DNA of 31,363 bases, taken from NCBI GenBank assembly GCA_948629335.1, contig CAPHZB010000013.1, positions 1 through 31,363 on the forward strand, given 5' to 3'. A model generated the notes under the pieces. The model did not search any database. It saw only the letters and a list, made by a program, of their open reading frames with translations, and was not told the DNA's origin. A program made the position numbers and the translations under genes. Positions 1-8,232 of this stretch are shown here, piece by piece. The first letter of the stretch is position 1. Every line of letters begins with the position of its first letter. This stretch comes from an uncultured Bacilli bacterium (GTDB lineage: Bacteria > Bacillota_I > Bacilli_A > RF39 > UBA660).

Positions 1-721
1 TTGATAAAAAGTCGCTTTTTGCTCGATTCGCACGTTCAGCAGATTCTTTAGCAAGGTTGAGTTCTGCAATCATTTTTAAATCTGGATTTTCTATCGTATG
101 ATACATAATTACAACAATAAAACTTATCAGTCCAGAAATAAGAAGTAATTCTGGATAAGTCATTTGTATATAAATAATAGGTACAACCAATACAATAAAC
201 ATAACCATAGGGTAATATTTTTTATTCACTCTTTTTTCCTTTATAAGATGAACAATCCAAGATAAAATGACAAGTAGGGAAATAAAGTATAAATAACTTG
301 TACTTGCCCCATAAGCATATATTATAGTTCCATCCCTATAGTAATTTACAGGCAATATAAAGTTAATCAATAAAACGAAAATAAACAAAACAGAAATGAT
401 TTTAAACTTTCTTTTTTCATTTTCCTTTAATGAGCTTGTATTTCCGTTTATAAACATATATGCTGATAGTAAATACATCATCGTAAGTAAATAGGAGTAG
501 TACAATTTTAAAACAACCCATCGAATAAAATGTGTATCATCTATGTAAATGCTTACATAGACACCTATTAAATCCATTACTACACCAAATATTGCGAAAA
601 CAAGAATATACTTATAAATTCTAGTTTCAAATGTATTCACCTTCCTTTTAGGAAAATACAATATAGATATTAACATAAGATAAAATAGACTGGCTATCAT
701 AAGAAGCACATTTATATTCAT
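1..721 (-). CDS. Membrane sensor histidine kinase, N-terminal part (cut by window edge)
   Basis: Translating the minus strand from the ATG at 721 gives 240 codons open to the left edge, so the gene is partial. The first ~210 residues are very hydrophobic and form about six or seven membrane segments, starting with MNINVLLMIASLFYLMLIS. They are followed by a charged helix ending ESAERANRAKSDFLS. That ending is the usual lead-in to the HisKA phosphoacceptor helix of hybrid or histidine kinases, where NMSHEIRTPL would come next, but the His itself lies outside the window. A GGGTG ribosome site precedes the ATG and a sigma-A-like promoter lies 22 bp upstream. The ligand is unknown. The kinase call rests only on the transition motif and the topology. 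Confidence 0.72.
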   Translation of the reverse strand, partial: MNINVLLMIASLFYLMLISILYFPKRKVNTFETRIYKYILVFAIFGVVMDLIGVYVSIYIDDTHFIRWVVLKLYYSYLLTMMYLLSAYMFINGNTSSLKENEKRKFKIISVLFIFVLLINFILPVNYYRDGTIIYAYGASTSYLYFISLLVILSWIVHLIKEKRVNKKYYPMVMFIVLVVPIIYIQMTYPELLLISGLISFIVVIMYHTIENPDLKMIAELNLAKESAERANRAKSDFLS

Positions 722-742
722 AAATACCACACCCTATTATGC

Positions 743-771
743 ATTATAACACAGAAAAAAGTATCCGTAAA
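743..771 (-). promoter_or_regulatory. Promoter of the left-edge sensor kinase
   Basis: On the minus strand, TTTACG (766-771) and TATAAT (743-748) are separated by exactly 17 bp. The -10 is perfect and lies 21 bp before the ATG at 721, leaving room for a short leader with the AGGGTG ribosome site. Confidence 0.5.
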
Positions 772-780
772 TGAATACTC

Positions 781-2262
781 TTATTGTTTTTTTATTTCAT
801 TAAATCTTTTTGTTTTAACTTTTTCTACAGAAGAATAATCAGTAACATTTCTTAATTCCTCAATCATTTGATTTATGGCATCTATTGCATTATTCATTGA
901 CTCATTCCATACTTTACTTATTTCAGTTGCTTTCATATTCTCTGTATAAATTGGTTTTAAGTAGGCAATAAAGACTCTATTTTCAATACTAATTTCATCT
1001 GGAACCCACACAATAGCAACGGGCCTTACAATTCCTTTTCCATCTTCTGCTATTTTAAAAGCATAATCTGATTTAAGTGGTAATATATTTCCGTCCTTTT
1101 CTGGATTTCTATTTAAAGTTCCCTCAGGATAAATAGCAAAAGCTGACTTATTTTCTAAATACTCATCTACGTACTTAAATGTTTGCAGATTTGTCATAAC
1201 ATAATCTGTATCTGTTGACCTAGCTATTGGCAATGCTCCTATTGATTTAACAAATAAAGTTGTTACCAAAGTGCCCATATTTTTTCCAACTGTCCCAAAC
1301 ATATTTTCATGATATTCGAACATCCTTTTAAGAGCCGCAAAATGGGTTGGATTTTTCAAGCTTACTATTGTTATGAGTGGATCCTTTATATTTCTATGAT
1401 TTCCTATAAATACATCTGCCCCTTTTTCCTTAGGTAGATTTTCTTCTCCTATAATAAACGGATTATATTTTTTCAAAACAAACCCTTTCCCAATATTTCT
1501 AACAATCCTATACATAATCTCTGTTCCCAGTTTTTGATAGATTGTCAAATTTTTCAAATTACTCATATAAGAATTAGTCCGTTTTATCAATTTCTTTTTC
1601 TTCATCAATTGAAACACTTCCTCATATTCTAATGCAATTCTTATCACATTATCATTCTTAAATTGGACAAGTTCATTATGAGGTTCTTTAATGCAAACAG
1701 GAATCATACTTTCATCCACATTCTCTAATACTTGCACATTATCATCAAAAATTATTTTGGCTGCTTTCTCTCGTGCAATATTTATTTTTTCCATGTTGTC
1801 TTCCACTAAAATAACATCATCATAAGCAATATGATTTATTCTTAATTGCATTTTTGTCAAAAATGGAACAACCTTTGTTCGAATAAATGTATCTTTATAA
1901 GTTTCATTCTCTTTTGTGCGTTTTCCTCTCAAGCTAGCAAATGTAATCTTACAATCTTTTTCTTTTAAATCATTAACAATTTTCCTTGCATCGCTTTTTA
2001 TTGGATAAAACATATACTTAATAAAATTCTTATTCCAAAACCCAGAATTTATTTTTTTTGTCTTTTCCTCTACATCTTCTCTCCCATATCCAAGTTGTGT
2101 TAAAAACTCCCCAACACCAAATACTTCGCTAACATCATACCCATTTGGATGTACTACCCTAAACTCTGTATTAAATTTTTTTCTTAAATACCTTGGTGCA
2201 TATTTTAACATAAACTCTGTTTCCTTAGTTATAGTTCCATCAATATCAAATATTACGTTCAT
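781..2262 (-). CDS. HAD-family phosphatase fused to PlsC-type acyltransferase
   Basis: A two-domain protein of 493 residues. Residues 1-~190 are a HAD-like hydrolase: FDIDGT at 5-10 is the nucleophile motif, FASLRG at 108-113 fits motif II, and ILVEDN at 151-156 fits the acidic motif IV. Residues ~240-480 are a glycerolipid acyltransferase of the PlsC/AGPAT type, with the H-x4-D box NHRNIKD (H289, D294) and the PEGT box at 379-382. The likely role is acyl transfer to a lysophospholipid or related acceptor on the inner membrane face, with an associated phosphatase step. Neither substrate can be read from the sequence. Start choice is clear: a GGGGGGAG ribosome site precedes the ATG and a strong promoter lies 31 bp upstream. 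Transcribed alone, downstream of the U32 pair. Confidence 0.82.
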   Translation of the reverse strand: MNVIFDIDGTITKETEFMLKYAPRYLRKKFNTEFRVVHPNGYDVSEVFGVGEFLTQLGYGREDVEEKTKKINSGFWNKNFIKYMFYPIKSDARKIVNDLKEKDCKITFASLRGKRTKENETYKDTFIRTKVVPFLTKMQLRINHIAYDDVILVEDNMEKINIAREKAAKIIFDDNVQVLENVDESMIPVCIKEPHNELVQFKNDNVIRIALEYEEVFQLMKKKKLIKRTNSYMSNLKNLTIYQKLGTEIMYRIVRNIGKGFVLKKYNPFIIGEENLPKEKGADVFIGNHRNIKDPLITIVSLKNPTHFAALKRMFEYHENMFGTVGKNMGTLVTTLFVKSIGALPIARSTDTDYVMTNLQTFKYVDEYLENKSAFAIYPEGTLNRNPEKDGNILPLKSDYAFKIAEDGKGIVRPVAIVWVPDEISIENRVFIAYLKPIYTENMKATEISKVWNESMNNAIDAINQMIEELRNVTDYSSVEKVKTKRFNEIKKQ

Positions 2263-2292
2263 AAACTCCCCCCTCTTTTCATATTGCCCCTT

Positions 2293-2320
2293 ATTTTAAC
2301 ACATATAGTCGATTTGTCAA
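2293..2320 (-). promoter_or_regulatory. Strong sigma-A-type promoter of the HAD–PlsC gene
   Basis: On the minus strand, a perfect TTGACA (2315-2320), 16 bp, then TAAAAT (2293-2298) preceded by TGT (extended -10). This is one of the best promoter matches in the window. It lies in the 87-bp gap after the U32 gene, so the fusion gene has its own transcript. Confidence 0.65.
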
Positions 2321-2349
2321 ATTTTGGTAAAATTCGTCAATTTCTTTTT

Positions 2350-3546
2350 CTACAAAAGTCTTTTCCTTATAATATCTTTTTCTTTCACTTCTTTACTCAC
2401 TTGTATTTGAACAACCTGTCTAGGATGTCTTACAACAGAAATTTCTTTATTGTCTTCATCAATAATTTTTTCAATTTTCATAGAAAAAGTTTCTGTCTTA
2501 GGACCAAAAATCTCAATCTCATCCCCTAATTCAAAATAGTTTCTCTCTTCTACTAGAGCCATCTTTGTTTCCTTATCATATGATAAAACAATACCTAAAA
2601 AATCTTGATTCGATACTTCTTCTCTTCCATTATAATATCCCATTGTCTCATCATTCACACCGTTCATAAACTGAGGAACAGAATCCCTGTTTGCACAATT
2701 TCGTAAAATTTTTTCATATTCTATAGGATAAGTATATGTATTTGGAAAGTCACAATAATCATCAATTACTCTTCTATATATATGTAAAACAGTAGCAATA
2801 TAATAGATGGAACGCATTCTTCCCTCTATTTTAAAAGAAGTAATTCCCATATCTATCATGTTTGGCAGAAAGGACAACATGGACAAATCTTTTGAGCAAA
2901 ATGTAAATGGCTTTTCGCCTTCTAACTGCTTTCCTTCACTCCATAAGTGAAAATCCCACCGACAAATCTGAGCACAACCTCCCCTGTTCGCATCTCGATT
3001 TGTAAAAAAATTGGATAACACACATCGCCCACTTACTCCTGCACACATCGCTCCATGAATAAAACATTCAATTTCAAGTTCAGGAAGTTTTTCTCTTATT
3101 TCTAAGATTTCCTTCTTGGTTGCTTCTCTTCCTAAAACCACTCGTTTCACTCCCATGTCGTACCACCATTTGCACGCTTCATAGTTGAGAGTAGATTGTT
3201 GTGTAGAAACATGGACTTCTATTTTCTTTTCTAAAGCTATCTTCATAATAGCTGGGTCACTTACAATGATTGCATCAACCCCTATTTTTTTTAATTCTTC
3301 TAAGGTATGATCTACTTCATGAATTTCTGCATTATGTAAAACAATATTGATGGTAACAAATACTCTCTTTCCTCTTGCATGAGCATATTGCACTCCTTCT
3401 TCTATTTCCTCAAAGGTAAAATTTTTCGCATTGGCGCGAAGTCCTAAAGAAGGCCCTCCAATATAAACAGCATCTGCCCCATAATCAATGGCCCATTTTA
3501 AACGTTCTAAATCTCCTGCTGGAGCTAATAATTCTGGTTTTCTCAT
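2350..3546 (-). CDS. trhP2: U32-family protein, tRNA U34 hydroxylation (TrhP2/YrrO-like)
   Basis: A 398-residue peptidase-U32 family protein. It begins with the family hallmark PELLAPAGDLERLKWAI and carries the U32 signature ECFIHGAMCAGVSGRCVLS at 160-178. Cys168, Cys175, Cys191/195 and Cys217 are candidate ligands of the iron–sulphur cluster found in this family. YrrO and YegQ homologues hydroxylate uridine 34 of certain tRNAs to ho5U, using prephenate. The ho5U is then methylated by TrmR, whose gene lies at 7648-8232. Its ATG overlaps the TGA of the upstream U32 partner by 4 bp, so the two are translationally coupled. In Bacillus the order is yrrM-yrrN-yrrO; here the last two are separated from the first. 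Family assignment is firm; the tRNA role is inferred from family and neighbours. Confidence 0.9.
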   Translation of the reverse strand: MRKPELLAPAGDLERLKWAIDYGADAVYIGGPSLGLRANAKNFTFEEIEEGVQYAHARGKRVFVTINIVLHNAEIHEVDHTLEELKKIGVDAIIVSDPAIMKIALEKKIEVHVSTQQSTLNYEACKWWYDMGVKRVVLGREATKKEILEIREKLPELEIECFIHGAMCAGVSGRCVLSNFFTNRDANRGGCAQICRWDFHLWSEGKQLEGEKPFTFCSKDLSMLSFLPNMIDMGITSFKIEGRMRSIYYIATVLHIYRRVIDDYCDFPNTYTYPIEYEKILRNCANRDSVPQFMNGVNDETMGYYNGREEVSNQDFLGIVLSYDKETKMALVEERNYFELGDEIEIFGPKTETFSMKIEKIIDEDNKEISVVRHPRQVVQIQVSKEVKEKDIIRKRLL

Positions 3547-4382
3547 AAATCTTTCACCCTATATACTGTTTTTGTATGGAAAAATCCATTGTCAAGTGGA
3601 TACAGTTTTTCTAAACTTTCTTTGTCTTTTTCCCTGTAACAACGAAGCACTTCTATAAATGATTCCTCTTCTATCAAAAAACTATTAAAGAGTAAATAAT
3701 CAACAGAAAGTGTATCCACTTCCAAATATGCATTTAAAATATCAGCATAGTATCCTTCAAAAGAAGTTCCAATCTCCCTTAGTGGATATTTTTTTCCCTC
3801 TTGTTCCATATAATAGATATCGCTTTTTTCTTCTAAGGAAAACACCTTTTTATAATTTGTAACAAGGGACCGCTTACTATAAAACATAGGAATATAGCCA
3901 AATACTTGACTAATTAATTTCATTTTTGTATTTTTTCGAATTTCATCAATTTCTTCTTTTGTGATTTCATTCGAAAGTTGCGTAAACGTTACCCCAGAGT
4001 CGAACCAATAATTCATTGTCAAATAATTGGTAGTAAAGTGTTCTTGACTCCAAACGAGTGGTGTTTTAAAGTTTCTTCTTTTCATAATGGATGGAATACT
4101 CACATCATAAAAACAAATACCATCAATAAAAAGTTCTTCTATTTTCTCTAAACAGACTTCTAAATTTTGTAAATCCGAAGAAAACATATTTTTATTTAAA
4201 CTTAAAAATATTTCTTTCTTTTGTTTTTTTAAAATGTCTTTTATCTCTTTAATCTCTTCAAGAGAAAAAGAACAAGGTACATTCACACTAAAATTTTCAA
4301 CTCCAAGTAAATAAGCATCTACTTTATCCATTGTTTTTAAAATCATGTCTTTATTTTTTGGAGCAATCATTATTTTTTTCAT
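3543..4382 (-). CDS. trhP1: Short U32-like partner protein (TrhP1/YrrN-like)
   Basis: A 279-residue protein directly upstream of, and 4 bp overlapping, the full-length U32 gene. The pattern of short β/α units resembles the N-terminal TIM-barrel-like part of U32 proteins: LFIDGICFYDVSI, then WSQEHFTTNY and FDSGVTFTQLSNEIT. The cysteine-rich U32 signature is absent. This is the situation of YrrN in Bacillus, the divergent partner of YrrO in making ho5U. A complex with the downstream protein is inferred from this parallel and from the ATGA overlap. The substitute family call would be a general U32-like protein of unknown role. Start ATG at 4382 follows a GGAAGTGAAAGT ribosome site. Confidence 0.72.
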   Translation of the reverse strand: MKKIMIAPKNKDMILKTMDKVDAYLLGVENFSVNVPCSFSLEEIKEIKDILKKQKKEIFLSLNKNMFSSDLQNLEVCLEKIEELFIDGICFYDVSIPSIMKRRNFKTPLVWSQEHFTTNYLTMNYWFDSGVTFTQLSNEITKEEIDEIRKNTKMKLISQVFGYIPMFYSKRSLVTNYKKVFSLEEKSDIYYMEQEGKKYPLREIGTSFEGYYADILNAYLEVDTLSVDYLLFNSFLIEEESFIEVLRCYREKDKESLEKLYPLDNGFFHTKTVYRVKDL

Positions 4383-4440
4383 ACTTTCACTTCCAGCTTC
4401 ATTGTATCAAAAATAAAATAAAATTCCTATCATTTTTAAC

Positions 4441-4470
4441 AAATTTTAAAAAACTAGGATTTCCTAGTTT
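4441..4470 (-). terminator. Intrinsic terminator after the two-gene unknown operon
   Basis: A perfect 9-bp stem, AAACTAGGA (4451-4459) with TCCTAGTTT (4462-4470), has a 2-nt loop and is followed on the minus strand by TTTAAAATTT. It begins directly after the TAG of the 136-residue gene and separates it from the U32 pair. Confidence 0.7.
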
Positions 4471-4881
4471 CTAAAGGGCAATAAATAAAGCATTTTTATA
4501 ATTTTTCTTTACTTCTTCAAATAGCACTTCAGACTGAAGTACTATAATGTGATCAAATTGATGTTGATTTTCTTCATAAAACACATCCGTTTTAAGCATG
4601 CTTAATCTGATATTTTCTTTAAAGTTTGTTAAGAAACGATTGACTCCTAAATACGAATACCCTGGATAAAAAACCGAGTCTTCTATATTGCTATTCATCA
4701 GTTTTAAGGTAATACATGGATCCCCGTCATAAAAGAATAAACTATTTTTAAAAGAATAAGGAATATAACTCTCTACTCCACTTAGAAGATTTTCTATCGT
4801 AAGTGTATCTCCCATAATCTGATTATCAATATAGAGTAATTCTTCTAACACTTCTCGATTATTTTCTATATATTCCCTCAT
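4471..4881 (-). CDS. Conserved-looking protein of unknown function, second gene of a pair
   Basis: A 136-residue soluble protein with no signal peptide or membrane segment. I recognise no family. It is acidic and aromatic-rich, with a predicted β-rich centre (NSLFFYDGDPCITLKLM, then DSVFYPGYSYLGVNRFL) and a C-terminal pattern of HIIVLQSEVLFEEV. Its ATG overlaps the stop of the 494-residue gene by 4 bp and it is followed at once by a terminator, so it is the last gene of a two-gene operon. Tight coupling suggests the two products work together, perhaps as an immunity, adaptor or inhibitor partner, but that is only inference from gene order. It lies inside an otherwise conserved tRNA-modification block. 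Confidence 0.7.
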   Translation of the reverse strand: MREYIENNREVLEELLYIDNQIMGDTLTIENLLSGVESYIPYSFKNSLFFYDGDPCITLKLMNSNIEDSVFYPGYSYLGVNRFLTNFKENIRLSMLKTDVFYEENQHQFDHIIVLQSEVLFEEVKKNYKNALFIAL

Positions 4882-6362
4882 TTTTTCACATTTTCTTTTT
4901 CCTTTTGTATAGAACTTACTAAAGACTCGATATAAGCAAGTATAGTATCATTATATTCTATACCATCTACTTCTCTTTCAACTTTTTTTCTAAAGTTGGA
5001 AGAGTGATTAATCACTCTAGCATCTGGGTCAATTCCTTCTTTTATGAATGAACGTATATCTCCTTTTTCTCCCTTTGATAGCTCACTAAAATAAGCAATA
5101 TTGATTACATAAATGGCTTCATTTATTGTTGGAACAAGCCCATATCTTGTCTTTTTATAAAACTTTTCAAAAATGACTTTTCCATTTGCAAATACAAACG
5201 CCATATACCCTTCAAGGCGATTGGTTCCTTGAAGAACTGCTACATAAGGTAGATCTTTAAATAAATCTAATTTTTTCTCTAATAAAATTTCCTTTTTTAC
5301 TTGTTGTTCTTGTTTTTCTTTATTTGCTTTTTTGTCTCTACTTATTCCTGTTAATGTTCCAAAACCCTTTCCCGCTTTAGGGATAAACTCCCAACTAAGT
5401 TCAATTCCTTTTCGAAATTCCTCTATTTTTTGTTTTCGTACTTCTTCTCGCCTTTTGTTTTCTATTTTTTCATTTAAATCTGTTAGACATGTCTGAAGCA
5501 TTTCTTCATCACTTTGAAATCCAAATAAACTTAAATCAAATTCGGGTATACTTGCACAAAATTGTTCTTTGTGCTTTAAAATATCTAATGCATAAATAAT
5601 TCCTTGTCTTTGTGCTTCATTTCCCTCTTTTACGACATATTTTGGATTAAAATCTTCATTTTCTTTTCTTCGGTATCGTATATACCTACAATAATTTTGT
5701 ACAAATGCAAAATCGGGTGTTATCATTTTCTTATCATTTTCTACGATTAAACTAACAGAAGCAGACACACCTTGCACAATAAGAAGTAACAGTTTTTCCT
5801 GATCAAAATAAGATAACATATCCTCAGAAACTTCTAAACCATATTCTTCTACTAATGATTCCAAATTACGTATCATCCAATTGACTACATGTCTTCCTTC
5901 TAATAGATTATTTCTATTTATGGGAATGATGCTTTCACTATTCAATTCCTTGTTATAATCTGCTTTAATTTCTTTAAGCATCTTCTTTACTTCCATAATA
6001 TATTCTTCTATATGTTCTCCATAATAAAGTCTTGCTACATCTGTACGTCTTTGACTAGAAAACGGCTTTATTTCATAAACATTTATTACACTTTGAATAA
6101 AAAGATTCACATCTAACTGAAAATGTACTCCATCTTTCTTTTGAAATAAACTAACAATGCCATCATATTGTTTTAAAGGATCTGGAATATCTGCAAATGA
6201 CTCTAATGCTTTTTTCTTTAATTCTTGCACCCCTTTTTTATAGTCCTTTTTCATATACTTGCTTTTAAATATGCTATCTAAATATACTTCTAAAAATACA
6301 GCATGTTTAAAACTTCCTCGAATAAACCGTTTTACATCCTCCCAAGTTAAATAATTCTCCAT
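4878..6362 (-). CDS. Large soluble protein of unknown function, first gene of a pair
   Basis: A 494-residue protein with no signal peptide or clear membrane segment; I recognise no family. Residues 1-~230 are mostly helical. Residues ~300-355 form a strongly charged helix rich in K, E and R (ENKRREEVRKQKIEEFRKG), a likely coiled coil. Residues ~370-450 form a more globular β/α region (LPYVAVLQGTNRLEGYMAFV). Translation starts at an ATG behind GGAGGTGAATTC and a very good promoter. The ribosome site lies in a small inverted repeat (CACCT and AGGTG, 7 nt apart), which could hide it in the mRNA. It is divergent from the Rpn-like gene across a 406-bp gap. Confidence 0.72.
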   Translation of the reverse strand: MENYLTWEDVKRFIRGSFKHAVFLEVYLDSIFKSKYMKKDYKKGVQELKKKALESFADIPDPLKQYDGIVSLFQKKDGVHFQLDVNLFIQSVINVYEIKPFSSQRRTDVARLYYGEHIEEYIMEVKKMLKEIKADYNKELNSESIIPINRNNLLEGRHVVNWMIRNLESLVEEYGLEVSEDMLSYFDQEKLLLLIVQGVSASVSLIVENDKKMITPDFAFVQNYCRYIRYRRKENEDFNPKYVVKEGNEAQRQGIIYALDILKHKEQFCASIPEFDLSLFGFQSDEEMLQTCLTDLNEKIENKRREEVRKQKIEEFRKGIELSWEFIPKAGKGFGTLTGISRDKKANKEKQEQQVKKEILLEKKLDLFKDLPYVAVLQGTNRLEGYMAFVFANGKVIFEKFYKKTRYGLVPTINEAIYVINIAYFSELSKGEKGDIRSFIKEGIDPDARVINHSSNFRKKVEREVDGIEYNDTILAYIESLVSSIQKEKENVKK

Positions 6363-6386
6363 GAATTCACCTCCAAATTAGGTGTT

Positions 6387-6415
6387 ATTATAATACTTTT
6401 CAGCACTACTGTAAA
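6387..6415 (-). promoter_or_regulatory. Promoter of the unknown two-gene operon
   Basis: Minus-strand TTTACA (6410-6415), exactly 17 bp, then TATAAT (6387-6392), 24 bp before the ATG. The leader contains CACCT-AATTTGG-AGGTG, a 5-bp inverted repeat that includes the Shine–Dalgarno sequence. Confidence 0.68.
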
Positions 6416-6583
6416 GATGAATAAATCTTTTATTAGGAAAAATATGTAAATATTGTATAGATTAGAAAATTGAATAAAAATCATAAAAATATTGGCTCTA
6501 TTACAAAATTTGTGAGTAACAAGGTAAAATATGACTGTTCAAGATAATTGTATTTATAAGTACAAAAATAGATACAGAAATAA

Positions 6584-6649
6584 TTCCTTTAATTGATAAA
6601 ATGATTCATTTTATCAAACTTCCTTTATTTGTAGATTTAAATAAAGGAA
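6584..6649. repeat. Tandem inverted repeats between two divergent promoters
   Basis: A perfect 12-bp inverted repeat, TTGATAAAATGA (6593-6604) and TCATTTTATCAA (6606-6617), is separated by one base. Next to it, TTCCTTTATTT (6620-6630) pairs perfectly with AAATAAAGGAA (6639-6649). A second TTCCTTTA copy sits at 6584-6591, so TAAAGGAA (6642-6649) can pair with either copy and two alternative folds are possible. The 406-bp gap 6363-6768 holds this element and the two divergent promoters. No small gene was seen in it. Confidence 0.6.
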
Positions 6650-6718
6650 TCTATTAAATATGTGTTCAAAAGAAAAGAAACAGTCAAGAATAGCTTTCAA
6701 AAACTTAGAATCCTTCAT

Positions 6719-6747
6719 TTTACATGGATTTTCTTCTTTGTTATAGT
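6719..6747 (+). promoter_or_regulatory. Promoter of the Rpn-like gene
   Basis: TTTACA (6719-6724), 17 bp, TATAGT (6742-6747), each 5/6 to consensus. The expected start point, about 6754, falls on the ribosome site AGGAG (6754-6758), so the leader would be only about 15 nt, close to leaderless. Confidence 0.5.
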
Positions 6748-6768
6748 GTAGTTAGGAGCTGATCTATT

Positions 6769-7611
6769 ATGGCAAGGAAGAAACATAAGATTTATACAGG
6801 AATGGATGATAAAGCTTTTAAAGATATATTTTTAAATGAAAAGAATCGCCATTTATTGACGGCTCTATTAGAGGCAGTCCTAAAGGAAAAAATAGATCAT
6901 GTTGTGGTAGAAAATACAGAATTAATTACTGATAATGCACATGTTAAATCAAAAAGAGTAGATGCATTTTTAACTGCAAATATAGGATTAGTAAATATCG
7001 AAGTAAATAGCAAGAATAATGACTATACGAAAATGAGAAATACGACTTATTTATTTACAATCTATAATCATACAACAAAGGTAGGAGAATCTTATTTAAA
7101 CAATAAGCAAGTCATTCAAATCAATTTTACTTTTGGGATGCGTATAAATAAGCCTGAATTTTGTTATGGATTATGTGATTTAAATGATTCGAAGTACCGA
7201 TTACTTTCAAATTTTAAAATATATGAGTTTAATATGACATATTTAAAAAAATTATGGTATACTAATAGTGCATACGAGATACAAAAATATAAATACATTA
7301 TGATGTTATTTTTAAAACCAAAAGAATTAGAAAAAATAAGTGATGATAAGATTGTGAGGGATTATATGGATGAATTGATTAAATGGAGTGAAGCATTTAA
7401 AGGGTTTAGTATTGATAACTGGATTAGTCCAGAAGAACATGCACAAAAGATAATTGCATCTGAGAGAATACTTGCGGAAGAAAAAGGAATGAAAAAAGGA
7501 ATTAAAAAAACAGCAAAAAATCTTTTACAGATGGGAACTCCCATAGAGCAAGTAAGTAAAGCAACCTCTTTATCTATTAAAGAACTAAAGAAGTTGATGG
7601 AAACCATTTAG
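6769..7611 (+). CDS. Rpn/PD-(D/E)XK nuclease-family (transposase-like) protein
   Basis: 280 residues, a usual length for this family. The N-terminus TGMDDKAFKDIFLNEKNR is the typical family opening. The nuclease core follows, with RVDAFL (D65) and NIEVNSK (E78, K82), where most relatives have E-x-Q/K. The C-terminal third ends in a charged helix (ILAEEKGMKKGIKKTAK) and a small helical repeat common to these proteins. Rpn relatives are DNA endonucleases with recA-independent recombination activity, and many are annotated as transposases. The start is fixed by AGGAG 10 bp upstream. It is the only plus-strand gene in the first 16.8 kb and interrupts the tRNA-modification block, which suggests insertion. 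No terminal inverted repeats or target duplication were found around it. Confidence 0.82.
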   Translation: MARKKHKIYTGMDDKAFKDIFLNEKNRHLLTALLEAVLKEKIDHVVVENTELITDNAHVKSKRVDAFLTANIGLVNIEVNSKNNDYTKMRNTTYLFTIYNHTTKVGESYLNNKQVIQINFTFGMRINKPEFCYGLCDLNDSKYRLLSNFKIYEFNMTYLKKLWYTNSAYEIQKYKYIMMLFLKPKELEKISDDKIVRDYMDELIKWSEAFKGFSIDNWISPEEHAQKIIASERILAEEKGMKKGIKKTAKNLLQMGTPIEQVSKATSLSIKELKKLMETI

Positions 7612-7633
7612 GTATTTTCTAAACCATTTTTAT

Positions 7634-7665
7634 AGTAAAAAAAGAGGTCACCCTCTTTTTTTACT
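7634..7665. terminator. Bidirectional terminator between convergent genes
   Basis: A perfect 14-bp stem, AGTAAAAAAAGAGG (7634-7647) with CCTCTTTTTTTACT (7652-7665), with loop TCAC. T-runs occur on both strands. It serves the Rpn-like gene from the left and the trmR operon from the right; the TGA of trmR lies in the loop. Confidence 0.8.
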
Positions 7666-8232
7666 AATACTAATTCCATCCCCAATATCATAAAATTCTG
7701 TATCAAACATGGTATTCTCCTCTAAGAATAAAATATAATCCTTTAATTTCCGAACCAATCCTCGAACATTTCTACTTTCAATCTTCTCCGTTGTATAGAT
7801 TAATCCATGAAAATTGAGGTTATCTGAAAATACCACTCCACCTACTTTTAATAATGGTGTAAATTTTTCAAAGAATTTAATGTACTGACTTTTTGCAGCA
7901 TCAATGAAAATTAAATCAAATAAATCATTTAATTCTAAGGTAAAAGCATCTTGATAATAAATTGTAATGCGCTCTTCTAAATGGAAATTCTTGATATTTT
8001 TTACTGCTTCGTTATACCTTTCTTCATCTCTTTCTACTGTTGTAACATGAATATCATCATCTACAAGACACATACATATCGCAGAATATCCAATTGCTGC
8101 TCCTATTTCTAAAATATTTTTCACATGATTTTCTTTAATATAAGTAAGCATATAGTTAATTCCATCTTTTAACATAATCGGAATATGGTTTTCTTTTGCA
8201 TATACTTCTAGCTCTTCTATACTAGGAACCAT
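7648..8232 (-). CDS. trmR: SAM-dependent O-methyltransferase, tRNA 5-hydroxyuridine methyltransferase (TrmR/YrrM-like)
   Basis: A 194-residue class I methyltransferase of the catechol-O-methyltransferase-like family. The SAM-binding glycine motif is LEIGAAIGYS at 41-50. The acidic motif TVERDEE follows, and FIDAAKSQY is the family's metal-binding region. In Bacillus, YrrM (TrmR) methylates ho5U34 of tRNA to mo5U34, the step after the U32 proteins. That pair lies 3.3 kb downstream here (2350-4382). The ATG follows AGGAAATTGGT and overlaps the 3' end of mltG by 11 bp, as expected for the conserved mltG-trmR operon. The C-terminus runs into a bidirectional terminator. Confidence 0.85.
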   Translation of the reverse strand: MVPSIEELEVYAKENHIPIMLKDGINYMLTYIKENHVKNILEIGAAIGYSAICMCLVDDDIHVTTVERDEERYNEAVKNIKNFHLEERITIYYQDAFTLELNDLFDLIFIDAAKSQYIKFFEKFTPLLKVGGVVFSDNLNFHGLIYTTEKIESRNVRGLVRKLKDYILFLEENTMFDTEFYDIGDGISISKKRG

